Origin: Novipirellula herctigrandis
Lineage (GTDB): Bacteria; Planctomycetota; Planctomycetia; Pirellulales; Pirellulaceae
NCBI GenBank assembly: GCA_007859835.1
Contig: SJPJ01000003.1
Span: 9,086 to 41,506 of the forward strand
Direction of reading: 5' to 3'
Length of the DNA: 32,421 nucleotides
A program made the translations under genes and the position numbers. The notes below the pieces were generated by a model. The model was not told where the DNA came from and did no database searches. It saw only the letters and a list, made by a program, of their open reading frames with translations. Shown here piece after piece: positions 1 to 9,267 of the stretch (its first letter is position 1; each line of letters opens with the position of its first letter).

Positions 1-736
1 ACGAGACATCGAGACCGCCAAGAAACCCTTGGTACTTGCCCGCCGACCTGATGGATCGACACACGGTCCGACCGCATCGTTCTTTTCGTCAATCTCGATC
101 GGACTCATCCAACCGCTCTTCCGCCGACGTCGACTCCGCTCCCAATCATGAGTACTCGGCGGAGTCCGATCCTGACGCTGGCCAAGTCATCGATTCGATC
201 TGCACGACCCCACGACCGACGGTGGTGGCTGACTGGGTGAAGTCATGTCGTTCGGTCTCGATCCGTTCTTCCCTAGGATCGCGTTGACAGCAGGCAGATT
301 TCCCCAGGTCGTCACAGAACTCAAACAGACCCTCTCCGGACGATTGAGATGTCGCCAGCGCAATCAAGCAGGAAGCCAATCGGGAACATGGCCAAGTTCG
401 AATTCGTGTCGATTTCATCCGTAATCTCGCAGGGCAAATGGATCAGACGTGCGGGTCCTTAGTTCCAATGATTCGGCCAGCATTGCACATTCATCCAGTA
501 CACACCAACTGATCGTCACCGTCGATACATTCGTCCCAAATAGTGTTTTCAAATCATTTCGTAAAAAAAGAATCCCGCCCGCTCGGCCGAAAGAAAGGCC
601 CTTCCGTGGTCACTTTCATTCAATCAATCTGCCATCGGCTGTTACTTGAGCGGCGCGGTTAACGAACAACAACCGGGGCAGTAAGTTTCGACCCCGAAAG
701 GCAAATTCTACCGAATGAGGAAGAATATGTTGCTTA
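1..736. other. Left-edge region without a supported gene
   Basis: I see no convincing coding region here. Several open stretches of 60-90 codons exist on both strands, but they overlap each other, have serine- and arginine-rich composition typical of antisense or random frames, and match no family I recognise. A frame open from base 2 to about 150 could be the tail of a gene starting to the left, but nothing in it is recognisable. A weak stem (CGGGG at 674-678 with CCCCG at 692-696) lies just downstream of the minus-strand SDR gene and could help end its transcription, but there is no T-run typical of an intrinsic terminator. Confidence 0.5.
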
Positions 737-2206
737 TCAATTGGTCATGCAATCTCGGTGACACTTTTCCGCTGCCTCAGCAATGCGGCGGAGCATGCCT
801 CGGAAGACCATGGCGTGCAGCGGGTAGATTCCATACCAATAGGCAAGCCCGAGCACACCCACAGGATCGAAGATTGCTGTTTGGCGAATGGTGGAACCTG
901 CTTCGCACGGTTGTACGTCAAATTCGAGCCAGGCTCGCCCCGGAACTTTCATCTCCGCCGTTAACCTCAATCGCCGATCTGGCTGGTAATCCTCGACACG
1001 CCACCAGTCCAAAACTTCACCTACCTGCACGTTTTCCGGGTCACGTCTGGCTCGGCGTCTCCCGACACCGCCACAGACCAGATCTATCCAGCCGCGGATC
1101 GTCCACAAAAAGTCAGCGTAGTACCAGCCTTGCTTTCCGCCGATTCGACGAATGGGTTGAAAGGCATTCTCGGGGGTGGCCGACACCGTGACCGAGCGTG
1201 AGTCGACAATCCGGTTTCCAAACCGGGTTCCGCCCCAAGTCATGACGCCTCTCGATGAGGAGAGAGCATCCGACCAGCGTGTATCAGCAAAGTCGCTGTC
1301 TTCGTTCGCCATGGCTCGCTTGATCGCCTCAGCTAAGTTCCGAGGCCGCACGGTGAACTCATCGGACGCCGATGTATTTTTGACGACGGTCGGGTTGCGA
1401 AGACTGTCGACTAGCTTTCGCCCGACGCGTGCATAGACGGGGGTAACCAATCCAAGCCAAAGACTCGACAGTCGCGGCGTCAACACGGGAACTGAAATGA
1501 ACCATCGACGCAAGTTGCGTTGTTTCGCATACTCACCCATGATCTCGCCGTAGCTGACCTGGTCGGGGCCACCGATTTCAAAGATGCGGCTTTGGGTACC
1601 GTCCCAATCGAGTACCTCAACTAGGTACTGCAACAAGTCTTCGATCGCAATCGGCTGCGTTTGGACGCTCACCCACTTTGGGCAGATCATCACGGGAAGC
1701 CGTTGAACCAACGCTCGCACAAGTTCAAATGAAAGGCTTCCCGAGCCAATCACGATTGACGCCCGAAACTCAATCACTTGGCAACCGGAGTCCCGGAGTA
1801 ACTCGCCTACTTCATGACGACTCCTCAGATGCGTTGACAGGTTTTCGTCGTCGTCACCCAGTCCGCCAAGGTAAATGATCCGTTTCACTCCAGCGTTGCG
1901 TGCGGCTTGGGCAAAGTTTTTCGCAGCATCGCGATCTTGTTGCTCGAACGCCCCCGGCGCCCCCATGGAATGAATGAGATAGTACGCTGTGTCAACATTC
2001 TCCAGAGCAGACGCTAACGAACCAGCGTCAAGCACGTCACCGCGGACGATCTCCGTGCCCTCTGCGACGCGAGGGGCGATATTCTCCGGACATCGTGCCA
2101 TGCATCGCACGCGGAGAGATTGACGTCTCTCCAATAGTGGCAGCAAGCGACCACCCACATACCCGGTTGCGCCCGTCAACAGCACCAATGAGTTTTGTTC
2201 GTTCAT
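737..2206 (-). CDS. NAD(P)H-binding SDR-family protein with C-terminal DUF2867 domain
   Basis: A 489-residue cytoplasmic protein. The N-terminus has a Rossmann fold with the glycine-rich nucleotide motif TGATGYVG at residues 11-18, followed by the YLIHSMG segment and the YLGGLG strand typical of NmrA-like and complex-I-subunit-like atypical SDRs. Roughly residues 320-485 match the DUF2867 type seen in E. coli YbjT-like proteins, including a WYYADFLWTIRGWIDL stretch. The ATG at 2206 gives a protein beginning MNEQNSLVLLTGATG. An upstream TTG at 2233 would only add a non-conserved nine-residue leader. No signal peptide. Substrate unknown; a redox or NAD(P)-sensing role is inferred from the family. 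It is transcribed away from the polysaccharide cluster and probably unrelated to it. Confidence 0.85.
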   Translation of the reverse strand: MNEQNSLVLLTGATGYVGGRLLPLLERRQSLRVRCMARCPENIAPRVAEGTEIVRGDVLDAGSLASALENVDTAYYLIHSMGAPGAFEQQDRDAAKNFAQAARNAGVKRIIYLGGLGDDDENLSTHLRSRHEVGELLRDSGCQVIEFRASIVIGSGSLSFELVRALVQRLPVMICPKWVSVQTQPIAIEDLLQYLVEVLDWDGTQSRIFEIGGPDQVSYGEIMGEYAKQRNLRRWFISVPVLTPRLSSLWLGLVTPVYARVGRKLVDSLRNPTVVKNTSASDEFTVRPRNLAEAIKRAMANEDSDFADTRWSDALSSSRGVMTWGGTRFGNRIVDSRSVTVSATPENAFQPIRRIGGKQGWYYADFLWTIRGWIDLVCGGVGRRRARRDPENVQVGEVLDWWRVEDYQPDRRLRLTAEMKVPGRAWLEFDVQPCEAGSTIRQTAIFDPVGVLGLAYWYGIYPLHAMVFRGMLRRIAEAAEKCHRDCMTN

Positions 2207-2720
2207 ACGTCGTGAACCTGTATATTTGACCAAAGGTTGTAACGGTCGGCTAATTTATCGAAGGCTTGATCCGTTGATATCAAGAGAGTGTCCGATACCA
2301 ATTGACTAGCAAAAACCGCCGCAGCAGCAGCGGATCATAAACCAAAATCATCGGATTTTCGCCGCGACGAGCAGCAAAAGCGTCCAATCGGCAAATTGAA
2401 GGGCTTTCATCGAGGCCCCGTTCAATAGTTCCCTACCACAATCGCGAAGGCCACCCTGTGGACAGACGGCGATGGTCCTCCCGGACCGATTCCCAAATGG
2501 CAAGAACCGCCAAGCAGTCTCGATAGCAACAAGTTGGGGCCATTTTTGCGTAAGGCCATGCCAACAAAAAAATTGCCTACAATACGAAGCTATCTGAAGG
2601 AAAGGAAACTCCGAACATCGACCAGCGCCACGGCCTGCTCGATGAGACGCCATGAACCAACAACGATGCTTCGATTATCAATTCGACAAACAACTCACCA
2701 TTCACTCAGCGGAAGAGCAA
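2207..2720. other. Divergent intergenic region between the SDR gene and the first sulfatase
   Basis: This 514-bp stretch separates two divergent genes and must hold promoters for both. On the minus strand a TTGATA-like box near 2278 precedes an A/T-rich stretch (2253-2258), a weak promoter candidate for the SDR gene; it overlaps the palindrome TTGATATCAA at 2274-2283. On the plus strand a TACAAT at 2578-2583 could be a -10 box, but no matching -35 is visible. A roughly 100-codon open frame on the minus strand (2348-2653) has no family resemblance and overlaps the putative sulfatase promoter, so I do not call it. Confidence 0.4.
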
Positions 2721-4382
2721 ATGCAACCACGCATTCAAATGTTTTTGACACCGAGTTTGATCGTGGCCGCTTGGGTTGCCATGATTTCGACCGCCATGAT
2801 TTCAACCGCCATGATTTCGATCAGTCATGCGGCGACTCCGCCACCGAATGTTCTTGTCATCATCGCGGATGACCTAGGTTACTCGGATGTGGGTTGCTAT
2901 GGAGGCGAGATCGCGACGCCGAACCTGGACGGTCTGGCCGCTGGCGGATTGAGATTTACACAGTTCTATAACACCGCACGGTGCTGGCCCACGCGTTCGG
3001 CGCTGCTGACCGGTTACTACCCGCAGCAAATCCGCAGGGACGCAATGCCCGGTGCTACCAAAGGGTTTGGGGGTCGCGGAATACGTCCAACCTGGGCTCG
3101 AACGATAGCGGAATATTTGCGCCCGGCGGGTTACCGCAACTACCACTCTGGAAAATGGCACGTGGACGGCAAACCGACGGCGAATGGATTTGATCGCTCC
3201 GACGATGCCACGCTTGGCCCCGGATTCTTTGATTCGATCAAGCGAAAGAACCGTAATCCGGATTTCTACCGTACGACGGCGACCGCTGACCACGCGATTG
3301 AATGCTTGAAAGATCACGCAGCGAATTATTCAAAGAAACCGTTCTTTCAATATGTCGCCTTTCATGCTCCTCATTTCCCGCTACATGCGTTGCCCGAAGA
3401 CATCAACCGTTATCGTGATCGCTACCTTCAAGGCTGGGATGTCCTGAGGGCAGAGCGACACGAGCGTCAGCGGAGGCTGGGAATCACCTCTGCGAAACTG
3501 TCTCCGTTGGAACCGAATGTTGGGCCACCGTACGCATTCCCGGATCAGATTGCGTTGCTCGGAACGGGCGAACTCAACCGGCCTTTGCCGTGGAAGGAGT
3601 TGACGGAAGAACAACAGCGTTTTCAGGCAACCAAGATGGCGATCCACGCGGCGATGATCGATAGGATGGACCGCGAAATCGGTCGGATTCTTAGCCAACT
3701 GCGTTCGATGGAAGCGATGGAGGACACACTGATCTTGTTCCTCTCCGACAATGGGGCGAGTGCCGAGATCATGGTGCGAGGCGAGGGGCATGACCCGTTG
3801 GCTGCACCGGGGTCTGCCGCGACCTATTTGTGCTTGGGACCGGGGTTTTCCAGCGCCGCGAATACTCCGTTTCGACGACATAAGACCTGGGTTCATGAAG
3901 GCGGAATCTCTACCCCATTCATCGTTCACTGGCCAAAAGGCATCGCGGCCAGAAACGAGTTTCGATCCACATTGGCCCACGTCATCGACATAGCACCAAC
4001 GGTCTTGGATCTCGCCGGAGTTGAACGCCGAAACATCCACGGGCCTCCGATCAGTGGCAAGAACTTGAAGCACGCATTTTTGAGCGACAAAGTGGCATTG
4101 CACGAAGAACTTTGGTTCTACCACGAAGGCAACCGCGCCCTGCGGAAAGGCGATTGGAAGATTGTCCATTCCAATGCTTCTCGCGAGTTTCCATGGGCAC
4201 AGTCCAAGGCAGCTGCCAACGAGACGGACGATGTGATTTGGTCTCTATACAACCTTGCCGACGACCGCGCCGAACAAAACGACCTCGCGTCAGCCCAACC
4301 CGAACGCGTGAAGGCCATGGAGTCTCGTTGGACCAAAATGCGAGACCAGTTCCTTCGCGATGTGACGCGTGAAGAGGACTAA
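2721..4382 (+). CDS. Secreted type I (formylglycine) sulfatase, arylsulfatase A-like
   Basis: Hydrolyses a sulfate ester, probably on an algal polysaccharide, outside the cytoplasm. The start at 2721 is preferred over the in-frame ATG at 2652 because GGAAGAG lies just upstream and it places a hydrophobic signal peptide at the N-terminus, giving 553 residues. The formylglycine motif is CWPTR (C88-R92), a Thr variant of the usual CxPSR. Metal-binding aspartates are seen in IIADDLGYSD (D50, D51) and the later LFLSDNGAS motif. The sequence around the motif resembles subfamily S1_4, though that is from memory. The signal peptide contains three tandem copies of a 15-bp unit (MISTA/MISTA/MISIS). Separated from the main run by 657 bp, so it may be its own transcript. 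Activation requires a formylglycine-generating enzyme not present in this window. Confidence 0.92.
   Translation: MQPRIQMFLTPSLIVAAWVAMISTAMISTAMISISHAATPPPNVLVIIADDLGYSDVGCYGGEIATPNLDGLAAGGLRFTQFYNTARCWPTRSALLTGYYPQQIRRDAMPGATKGFGGRGIRPTWARTIAEYLRPAGYRNYHSGKWHVDGKPTANGFDRSDDATLGPGFFDSIKRKNRNPDFYRTTATADHAIECLKDHAANYSKKPFFQYVAFHAPHFPLHALPEDINRYRDRYLQGWDVLRAERHERQRRLGITSAKLSPLEPNVGPPYAFPDQIALLGTGELNRPLPWKELTEEQQRFQATKMAIHAAMIDRMDREIGRILSQLRSMEAMEDTLILFLSDNGASAEIMVRGEGHDPLAAPGSAATYLCLGPGFSSAANTPFRRHKTWVHEGGISTPFIVHWPKGIAARNEFRSTLAHVIDIAPTVLDLAGVERRNIHGPPISGKNLKHAFLSDKVALHEELWFYHEGNRALRKGDWKIVHSNASREFPWAQSKAAANETDDVIWSLYNLADDRAEQNDLASAQPERVKAMESRWTKMRDQFLRDVTREED
2781..2825 (+). repeat. Three-copy 15-bp tandem repeat inside sulfatase signal peptide
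   Basis: Three adjacent 15-bp units (2781-2795, 2796-2810, 2811-2825), each starting ATGATTTC. The first two differ at one base; the third diverges at its end. The unit is a multiple of three, so the frame is kept and each copy encodes Met-Ile-Ser plus two residues in the hydrophobic core of the export signal. Confidence 0.9.
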
Positions 4383-5039
4383 AAACATTGGTCCATAGGA
4401 ACAGGTCACAGAGTTATCGATAGTCACGATGCTGGGAACAGACAATTTGGCGATTCTCACATTCCCGGAAAGCTTCATGACGGCCAAGTTCGCCGCGGCG
4501 GCAGAGCGTCCCAGCATCGTCATGATCATGAGGGACAACATGAGGCTTTCCAGCATCGGATGTAAGCGTTCTTGATTGCAGACAAGCCAAGCGAAACAAT
4601 CTGGCAGCTCATTTCGCTGAGTTCAATCGAAATCGCGGAACCGCCTCCTCCGGTCTCGGACCAATCATTTCTGCGATGCGTTTCGGCAAACTTGACGATC
4701 ACCGAATCAACCTGTTTCGGTGTGTACCCGCCCTGTCAAACGGACACCGTTCCCAATATCGATGCCTATCTGTCCGCACTGATTTCCCCAAATTTGTCAA
4801 GTTTCCAACACTCGGTATGCTGATCCACTGAAGCATCTTATTGTGTTATAATCATAACTTATTAAAAGGCGGTCCCCCGGTCGAGCCGACTCCTTCAAAA
4901 CAGTGGACATCGCAAAGTCACACGAATAATAGCACTCTGATCGTTCGTGGCTTGGCGTCTTCACGGTTGAAGCGTTCGTTGACTGCCTCATTGTTCATAT
5001 CCCCCCGCCAAACGTCCCACCCATCCTAGAATCAATGCG
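4383..5039. other. 657-bp intergenic region upstream of the main cluster
   Basis: No gene is supported: open frames on both strands are short, overlap, and lack family features. It contains an 11-bp inverted repeat (CGATGCTGGGA at 4427-4437 with its complement at 4509-4519, about 70 bp apart), with a further copy of part of the right arm (CCAGCATCG) near 4550. Further right is the best promoter-like element in the window (4844-4852). The distance from that element to the GH127 start implies a leader of about 180 nt. Confidence 0.5.
4844..4852 (+). promoter_or_regulatory. Candidate extended -10 promoter for the cluster
   Basis: TGTTATAAT, a perfect TATAAT hexamer with the TGn extension of extended -10 promoters, lies about 190 bp before the first GH127 gene. 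No good -35 hexamer sits at 16-18 bp spacing, consistent with extended -10 dependence. It lies in an A/T-rich part of an otherwise G+C-balanced gap. It may drive the long co-oriented gene run that begins at 5040. This is sequence matching only. Confidence 0.45.
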
Positions 5040-7115
5040 ATGAAAACTCTTTTTGCAGGCCTAGCTTTTCTGATAGCCGGGCAGTGCTTCGCCGATACGA
5101 GTTTGATTCGCATTGATGGCAGCCCCCACGCGAAAATGCAAAATGTGGGACTGAATGAAGTCACTATCACGGGCGGATTCTGGAGGGATCGACAAGAGGT
5201 CAACCGCAAGGTTTCTTTGCAAGTGCTTTGGGAGAGAGCAACGAATGAAAAAGACGGTTACGCCCTGAAAAACTTTCAGATCGCCGCGGGATTGAAGCAA
5301 GGCAAACACCAAGGCGTGGCGTGGGAGGATGCGTGGGTCTACAAGTGGATTGAAGCTGCCTGCTATGTGTACGCCTCGACGGGTGACCAGACGCTCTTGC
5401 GTCGGATGGATTCTATCGTTCCGATCATTGCTGGGGCACAAGAGGATGACGGCTACCTCGCAACTCAGGTGACTGCGGGTAGGTTCACGCAGCGCTGGAT
5501 CCAACCGGACAACCATGAACTCTATAACATGGGTCACCTTTTCGCTGCCGCCGCAGTCCATCACCGCTTTACGGGAAAAACCGAACTTGTCGACGTTGCC
5601 AATCGGGCCGCGTCTTTCTGCCTGCAACAATTCAAGGAACACGCCGATGTGATGTGGGAATACCCGCTCAATCCATCGATCATCATGGGGGCTGTGGAAC
5701 TCTATCGTGCCACTGGAAATCAGGATGCCCTCGACTTGGCACGTCACATCGTCAACTTGCGAGGTTCAACTTACAAAGGGAACGCGAATTTTCCCAACTG
5801 GGGTCGGCCACCGTGGGGACCGATCGATAACTATCAGGGCGGTCGAGATCTGTACCAGAATTTCATTCCGCTACGGCGTGAAAAAGAAGTCGTCGGACAC
5901 GCGGTTTTCTTCACCTATCTGTATGCCGGCGCGACCGACGTGTATATGGAAACAGGTGACAAGTCACTACTGGTTGCACTAGAGCGGCTATGGGCTGACC
6001 TGACGGAGAAGAAGATGTACATCACCGGCGGCGTGAGCCCTGTTCACAAAGGATCGGTCACACGCAGTTTCGTCGAAGGCGAGCGGCAGGTTTGTCGCTG
6101 GGAACCTATTCACGAAGGAATCACCACGCCGTACGATTTGCCCAATCACAATGCCTACAACGAAACCTGTGGGATGGTCGGTAACATGATGTGGAATTGG
6201 CGCATGCTACAGGCTACCGGCGATGCACGCTACGCTGAGATCATGGAGCTGAGTTGGTACAACTCGATTCTTTCCGGCGTCGAGCTTGACGGCGCACAAT
6301 GGTCGTACACCAATCCGTTGCGCTGGCATGGCAAGGAACATGAACTCTGGAGCCATGACTACCACGAACGTCATGTGCCGGGATTAAGGCATATTTGCTG
6401 CCCGACCAATGTCTTGCGTCACGTCGCAGCCTATCAGGGCTATCTCTTCTCGACCTCCGAAGACACGCTTTGGCTGCATCATTACGCGGATTGTGATGCT
6501 AGTCTGAAAACGTTGGGGCTGAAGCTCAAAGAGACCACAAACTATCCATGGGACGGCAAGATCCAGCTGACGATTCAAGATGCTCCTGATCGTGCGCTCG
6601 CTTTGAAGTTGCGGATTCCAGCCTGGGCGAACAAGGCATCCATCCAGGTCAATGGCAAGTCGATGTCGCTTGCAACGAAGCCTGGCAGCTATGCCAAGGT
6701 TGCGAGAGAGTGGAAAGCGGGCGATACAATCGAGCTCAACCTGGAAATGAAGACGCGTCTGTTGGCGGGCCATCCACGTACCGAACAGTTCCGCAATCAG
6801 GTTGCCGTCAAACGAGGCCCGGTTGTCTACTGCCTTGAGTCGAACGATGTCAAAGGCGATGTCGCTTTCGAACAGATTGCGATGGATGCGGGCGCAATGT
6901 TTGAACCGGAGTTCCGATCGGACCTGCTTGGTGGAGTGACGGTGCTAAAGACAACTGCCAAAGCGATGCCGGATCCAGAAAAAGCAATTGTCGGCCAATA
7001 CGTTGACATCACAGACCAGCGGATGGAGTCCGTGAACGTGGAATTGATTCCATACTACAGCTGGAATAACCGTGAAGAGCCGAAGATGAGCGTCTGGCTG
7101 CCGTTGGCACGATAA
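5040..7115 (+). CDS. Secreted GH127-type beta-L-arabinofuranosidase (DUF1680 family)
   Basis: A 691-residue protein with an N-terminal signal peptide (about residues 1-18, ending QCFA), then an (alpha/alpha)6-barrel of the DUF1680 type and C-terminal beta domains. The HypBA1 active-site pattern is intact: Glu359 and Glu375 are 16 residues apart as Glu322 and Glu338 are in HypBA1, followed by Cys377 (NETC) and the Cys453-Cys454 pair (HICCPTN), matching the zinc-binding cysteines and the Cys nucleophile. It therefore probably removes a terminal beta-L-arabinofuranose or a similar furanose; related families GH146 and other DUF1680 enzymes have different linkage preferences. No clear Shine-Dalgarno precedes the ATG. 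The next gene, a paralogue, starts 30 bp downstream. First gene of the long co-oriented run. Confidence 0.9.
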   Translation: MKTLFAGLAFLIAGQCFADTSLIRIDGSPHAKMQNVGLNEVTITGGFWRDRQEVNRKVSLQVLWERATNEKDGYALKNFQIAAGLKQGKHQGVAWEDAWVYKWIEAACYVYASTGDQTLLRRMDSIVPIIAGAQEDDGYLATQVTAGRFTQRWIQPDNHELYNMGHLFAAAAVHHRFTGKTELVDVANRAASFCLQQFKEHADVMWEYPLNPSIIMGAVELYRATGNQDALDLARHIVNLRGSTYKGNANFPNWGRPPWGPIDNYQGGRDLYQNFIPLRREKEVVGHAVFFTYLYAGATDVYMETGDKSLLVALERLWADLTEKKMYITGGVSPVHKGSVTRSFVEGERQVCRWEPIHEGITTPYDLPNHNAYNETCGMVGNMMWNWRMLQATGDARYAEIMELSWYNSILSGVELDGAQWSYTNPLRWHGKEHELWSHDYHERHVPGLRHICCPTNVLRHVAAYQGYLFSTSEDTLWLHHYADCDASLKTLGLKLKETTNYPWDGKIQLTIQDAPDRALALKLRIPAWANKASIQVNGKSMSLATKPGSYAKVAREWKAGDTIELNLEMKTRLLAGHPRTEQFRNQVAVKRGPVVYCLESNDVKGDVAFEQIAMDAGAMFEPEFRSDLLGGVTVLKTTAKAMPDPEKAIVGQYVDITDQRMESVNVELIPYYSWNNREEPKMSVWLPLAR

Positions 7116-7145
7116 CGAAATCCGTAAAAAACAACCCAAATATCG

Positions 7146-9185
7146 ATGAGAAAATGCATGTACAAAATATTGTTGTGCGTTGGAATGATTGCGATGACAG
7201 GATCGGCCAGTGCAGAGGACGCCTACCTAGTCGACATGCACGCTAGCCCGCACGCGAAGATGCGTCCGATTGCTTTTGAGTCCGTCAACTGGACCGATGG
7301 CTTCTGGGCGGATCGCTACGATCAAACATGCAGCATCACTCTGCGCCGGCTTTGGCAACTGGCGGCTGATCCGGATGCAGGTCACGTGCTGGACAATTTT
7401 CGCGCCGCTGCTGGCGGGCAGGGCGAGCACGCGGGCACGGATTGGCAGGATGCGTGGCTCTATAAATGGATTGAGTCTGCTGCGAGTGTCTACGCGAAGA
7501 ATCCTGATCCGTGGATCATGGAGCGGATGGATGAAGCAATCGAGTTGATCGCCGCAGCCCAGCAAGAAGACGGCTACATCGCCACACAGATTACGGCGAA
7601 GAAAAAAGAGCGTTTCACCAATCCTCGCGAGCATGAAGTTTACTCGATGGGGCATTTGCTGACCGCGGCGTGTATGCATCAACGCATTACGCGGAAAGAT
7701 TCGCTGATGAAGATCGCTATCCGCAACGCTGATTTCTTGTGCGAAAACTTAGGCGAAAAAGTATGGCCTTCGTACGCGCACAATCCTTCGGCGATCATGG
7801 GATTGGTGGAGATGTATCGGCAGACTGGTCAGAAGAAATATCTCGACTGCGCGAAGCTGATCGTGGACAGCCGCGGAACGCGGCCAAAGCAAGGTGGGAT
7901 CTTCAGCAAAGGTCCGGGGATCATCGGGACAGACTTGATTCAGGACCGCGTGCCGCTGCGAAGGTCGACGCAGGTCGTGGGGCACAACGTGTTCTTCACT
8001 TATCTTTTCGCCGGTGCAACGGATGTCTACATGGAAACCGGTGACAAGACTTTGCGGGAACCGCTGGATCGACTATGGCATGACCTGACACGGACAAAGA
8101 TGTGTATCAACGGTGGCGTCAGTCCGGTGGGGCGTGGGTTGTCGCTTGGCAAGGACCCCGTGGTCGAAGCCGTGGGCGCTTCCTACGACCTACCGGCAGC
8201 CGACTCGTATAACGAAACCTGCGGCCAAATCGGTAACTTCATGTGGAATTTCCGCATGCTGGCGATTTCCGGTGATGCCAAGTACGCGGACCTAATGGAA
8301 CTGGAACTCTACAATGGTTTTCTGGCTGGGATCGGGCTTGATGGTGAAAGCTGGTTCTATCGCAATTCGCTGCGTCTTGATCAGGACTATTCCGATCTGG
8401 TCGGTGGCCATAATTTCCTACCCCAGCGCGTACTGCCGGGACGCAAACGCATCTGCTGTCCGACGAATTTACTGCGAACGCTCGCGCAATTGCATACTTA
8501 CCTTTACAGCATTGATGACCAGGGACTTTGGGTGCATCACTATGGCGGAAACACCTTTGAAGGAAAGCTGGCTGACGGCAGTGTGGTGAAGCTCACACAG
8601 GAAACGGCTTTTCCATGGAGTGGGAAAGTGGTTCTCAAGATAAAGTCAGTCGCATCATCCGATCCGTTTGCGATCCGTGTCCGAATTCCAGGTTGGGCGA
8701 GCGATGCGGCTGTGACGGTCAATGGAGAACCGGCAGCCAATACTCCAACGGCTGGCAGTTACCTCTATTTGAAACGCAAGTGGAATACCGGCGACCGCAT
8801 CGAGCTAGATCTACCGATGGAGACGCGTTTGATGACCGCGCATCCAAAAGCAGAACAGCTGCGTAACCAGGTCGCGATCATGCATGGACCGCTGCTCTAT
8901 TGCGTGGAATCAAAAGATGTGCCGAAGGACAAGGACATAAACAATGTTCGTATTCCAGCGGATATTGAATTAAAATCGGCTCCGGCTTCGGATTTACCCT
9001 TTGGTATTCAAGTCCTGGAAGGCAACGCGCTCTATCTTGATGAGCGTCCGTGGGATAACGAGTTGTACCGTCCGTTGAGTTCGACTTCCTTGACCGAGTT
9101 TCCAATCCGCATGATTCCGTACTTTGCGTGGGCCAACCGTGGCCCAGGCGGTATGACTGCCTGGCTTCCTTTGGAAGTGCAATAG
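7146..9185 (+). CDS. Second secreted GH127-type beta-L-arabinofuranosidase, tandem paralogue
   Basis: A 679-residue paralogue of the preceding protein, with a signal peptide ending near SASA at residues 20-23. The catalytic set is again complete: Glu341, Glu357, Cys359 (NETC) and Cys437-Cys438 (RICCPTN). Long blocks align with the upstream gene, such as SPHAKM near the N-terminus, FFTYLFAGATDVYMETGDK, and the C-terminal RNQVA and PYFAW segments, but the proteins are clearly diverged, so this is an old duplication or parallel recruitment. Two enzymes side by side suggest different linkages or positions of the same sugar. The 30-bp gap implies co-transcription. GH146-like activity is an alternative. 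Confidence 0.9.
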   Translation: MRKCMYKILLCVGMIAMTGSASAEDAYLVDMHASPHAKMRPIAFESVNWTDGFWADRYDQTCSITLRRLWQLAADPDAGHVLDNFRAAAGGQGEHAGTDWQDAWLYKWIESAASVYAKNPDPWIMERMDEAIELIAAAQQEDGYIATQITAKKKERFTNPREHEVYSMGHLLTAACMHQRITRKDSLMKIAIRNADFLCENLGEKVWPSYAHNPSAIMGLVEMYRQTGQKKYLDCAKLIVDSRGTRPKQGGIFSKGPGIIGTDLIQDRVPLRRSTQVVGHNVFFTYLFAGATDVYMETGDKTLREPLDRLWHDLTRTKMCINGGVSPVGRGLSLGKDPVVEAVGASYDLPAADSYNETCGQIGNFMWNFRMLAISGDAKYADLMELELYNGFLAGIGLDGESWFYRNSLRLDQDYSDLVGGHNFLPQRVLPGRKRICCPTNLLRTLAQLHTYLYSIDDQGLWVHHYGGNTFEGKLADGSVVKLTQETAFPWSGKVVLKIKSVASSDPFAIRVRIPGWASDAAVTVNGEPAANTPTAGSYLYLKRKWNTGDRIELDLPMETRLMTAHPKAEQLRNQVAIMHGPLLYCVESKDVPKDKDINNVRIPADIELKSAPASDLPFGIQVLEGNALYLDERPWDNELYRPLSSTSLTEFPIRMIPYFAWANRGPGGMTAWLPLEVQ

Positions 9186-9267
9186 TTTGATGCGATCTCG
9201 CCTGATCATTGTGGTTCGTTTTTCAATACTGATCGAGACAAAAGCTGAATACTGTGAGAGTTCTACC

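Noticed and set aside
561-605. A/T run next to a GGCC-loop-GGCC stem, possible minus-strand terminator of the SDR gene
   Set aside because: The stem is four base pairs and is separated from the T-run (minus strand) by about 16 bases, unlike an intrinsic terminator.
36-649. Several 60-90-codon open frames near the left edge on both strands
   Set aside because: They overlap each other, have compositions typical of non-coding frames, and show no motif, signal peptide or convincing ribosome site.
2348-2653. Minus-strand 101-codon frame between the SDR gene and sulfatase
   Set aside because: No recognisable family, no good start context, and it occupies the putative divergent promoter region.
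3381-4169. Long minus-strand open frame of 262 codons opposite the first sulfatase
   Set aside because: Antisense shadow of a gene with intact catalytic motifs; its own translation has no family features.
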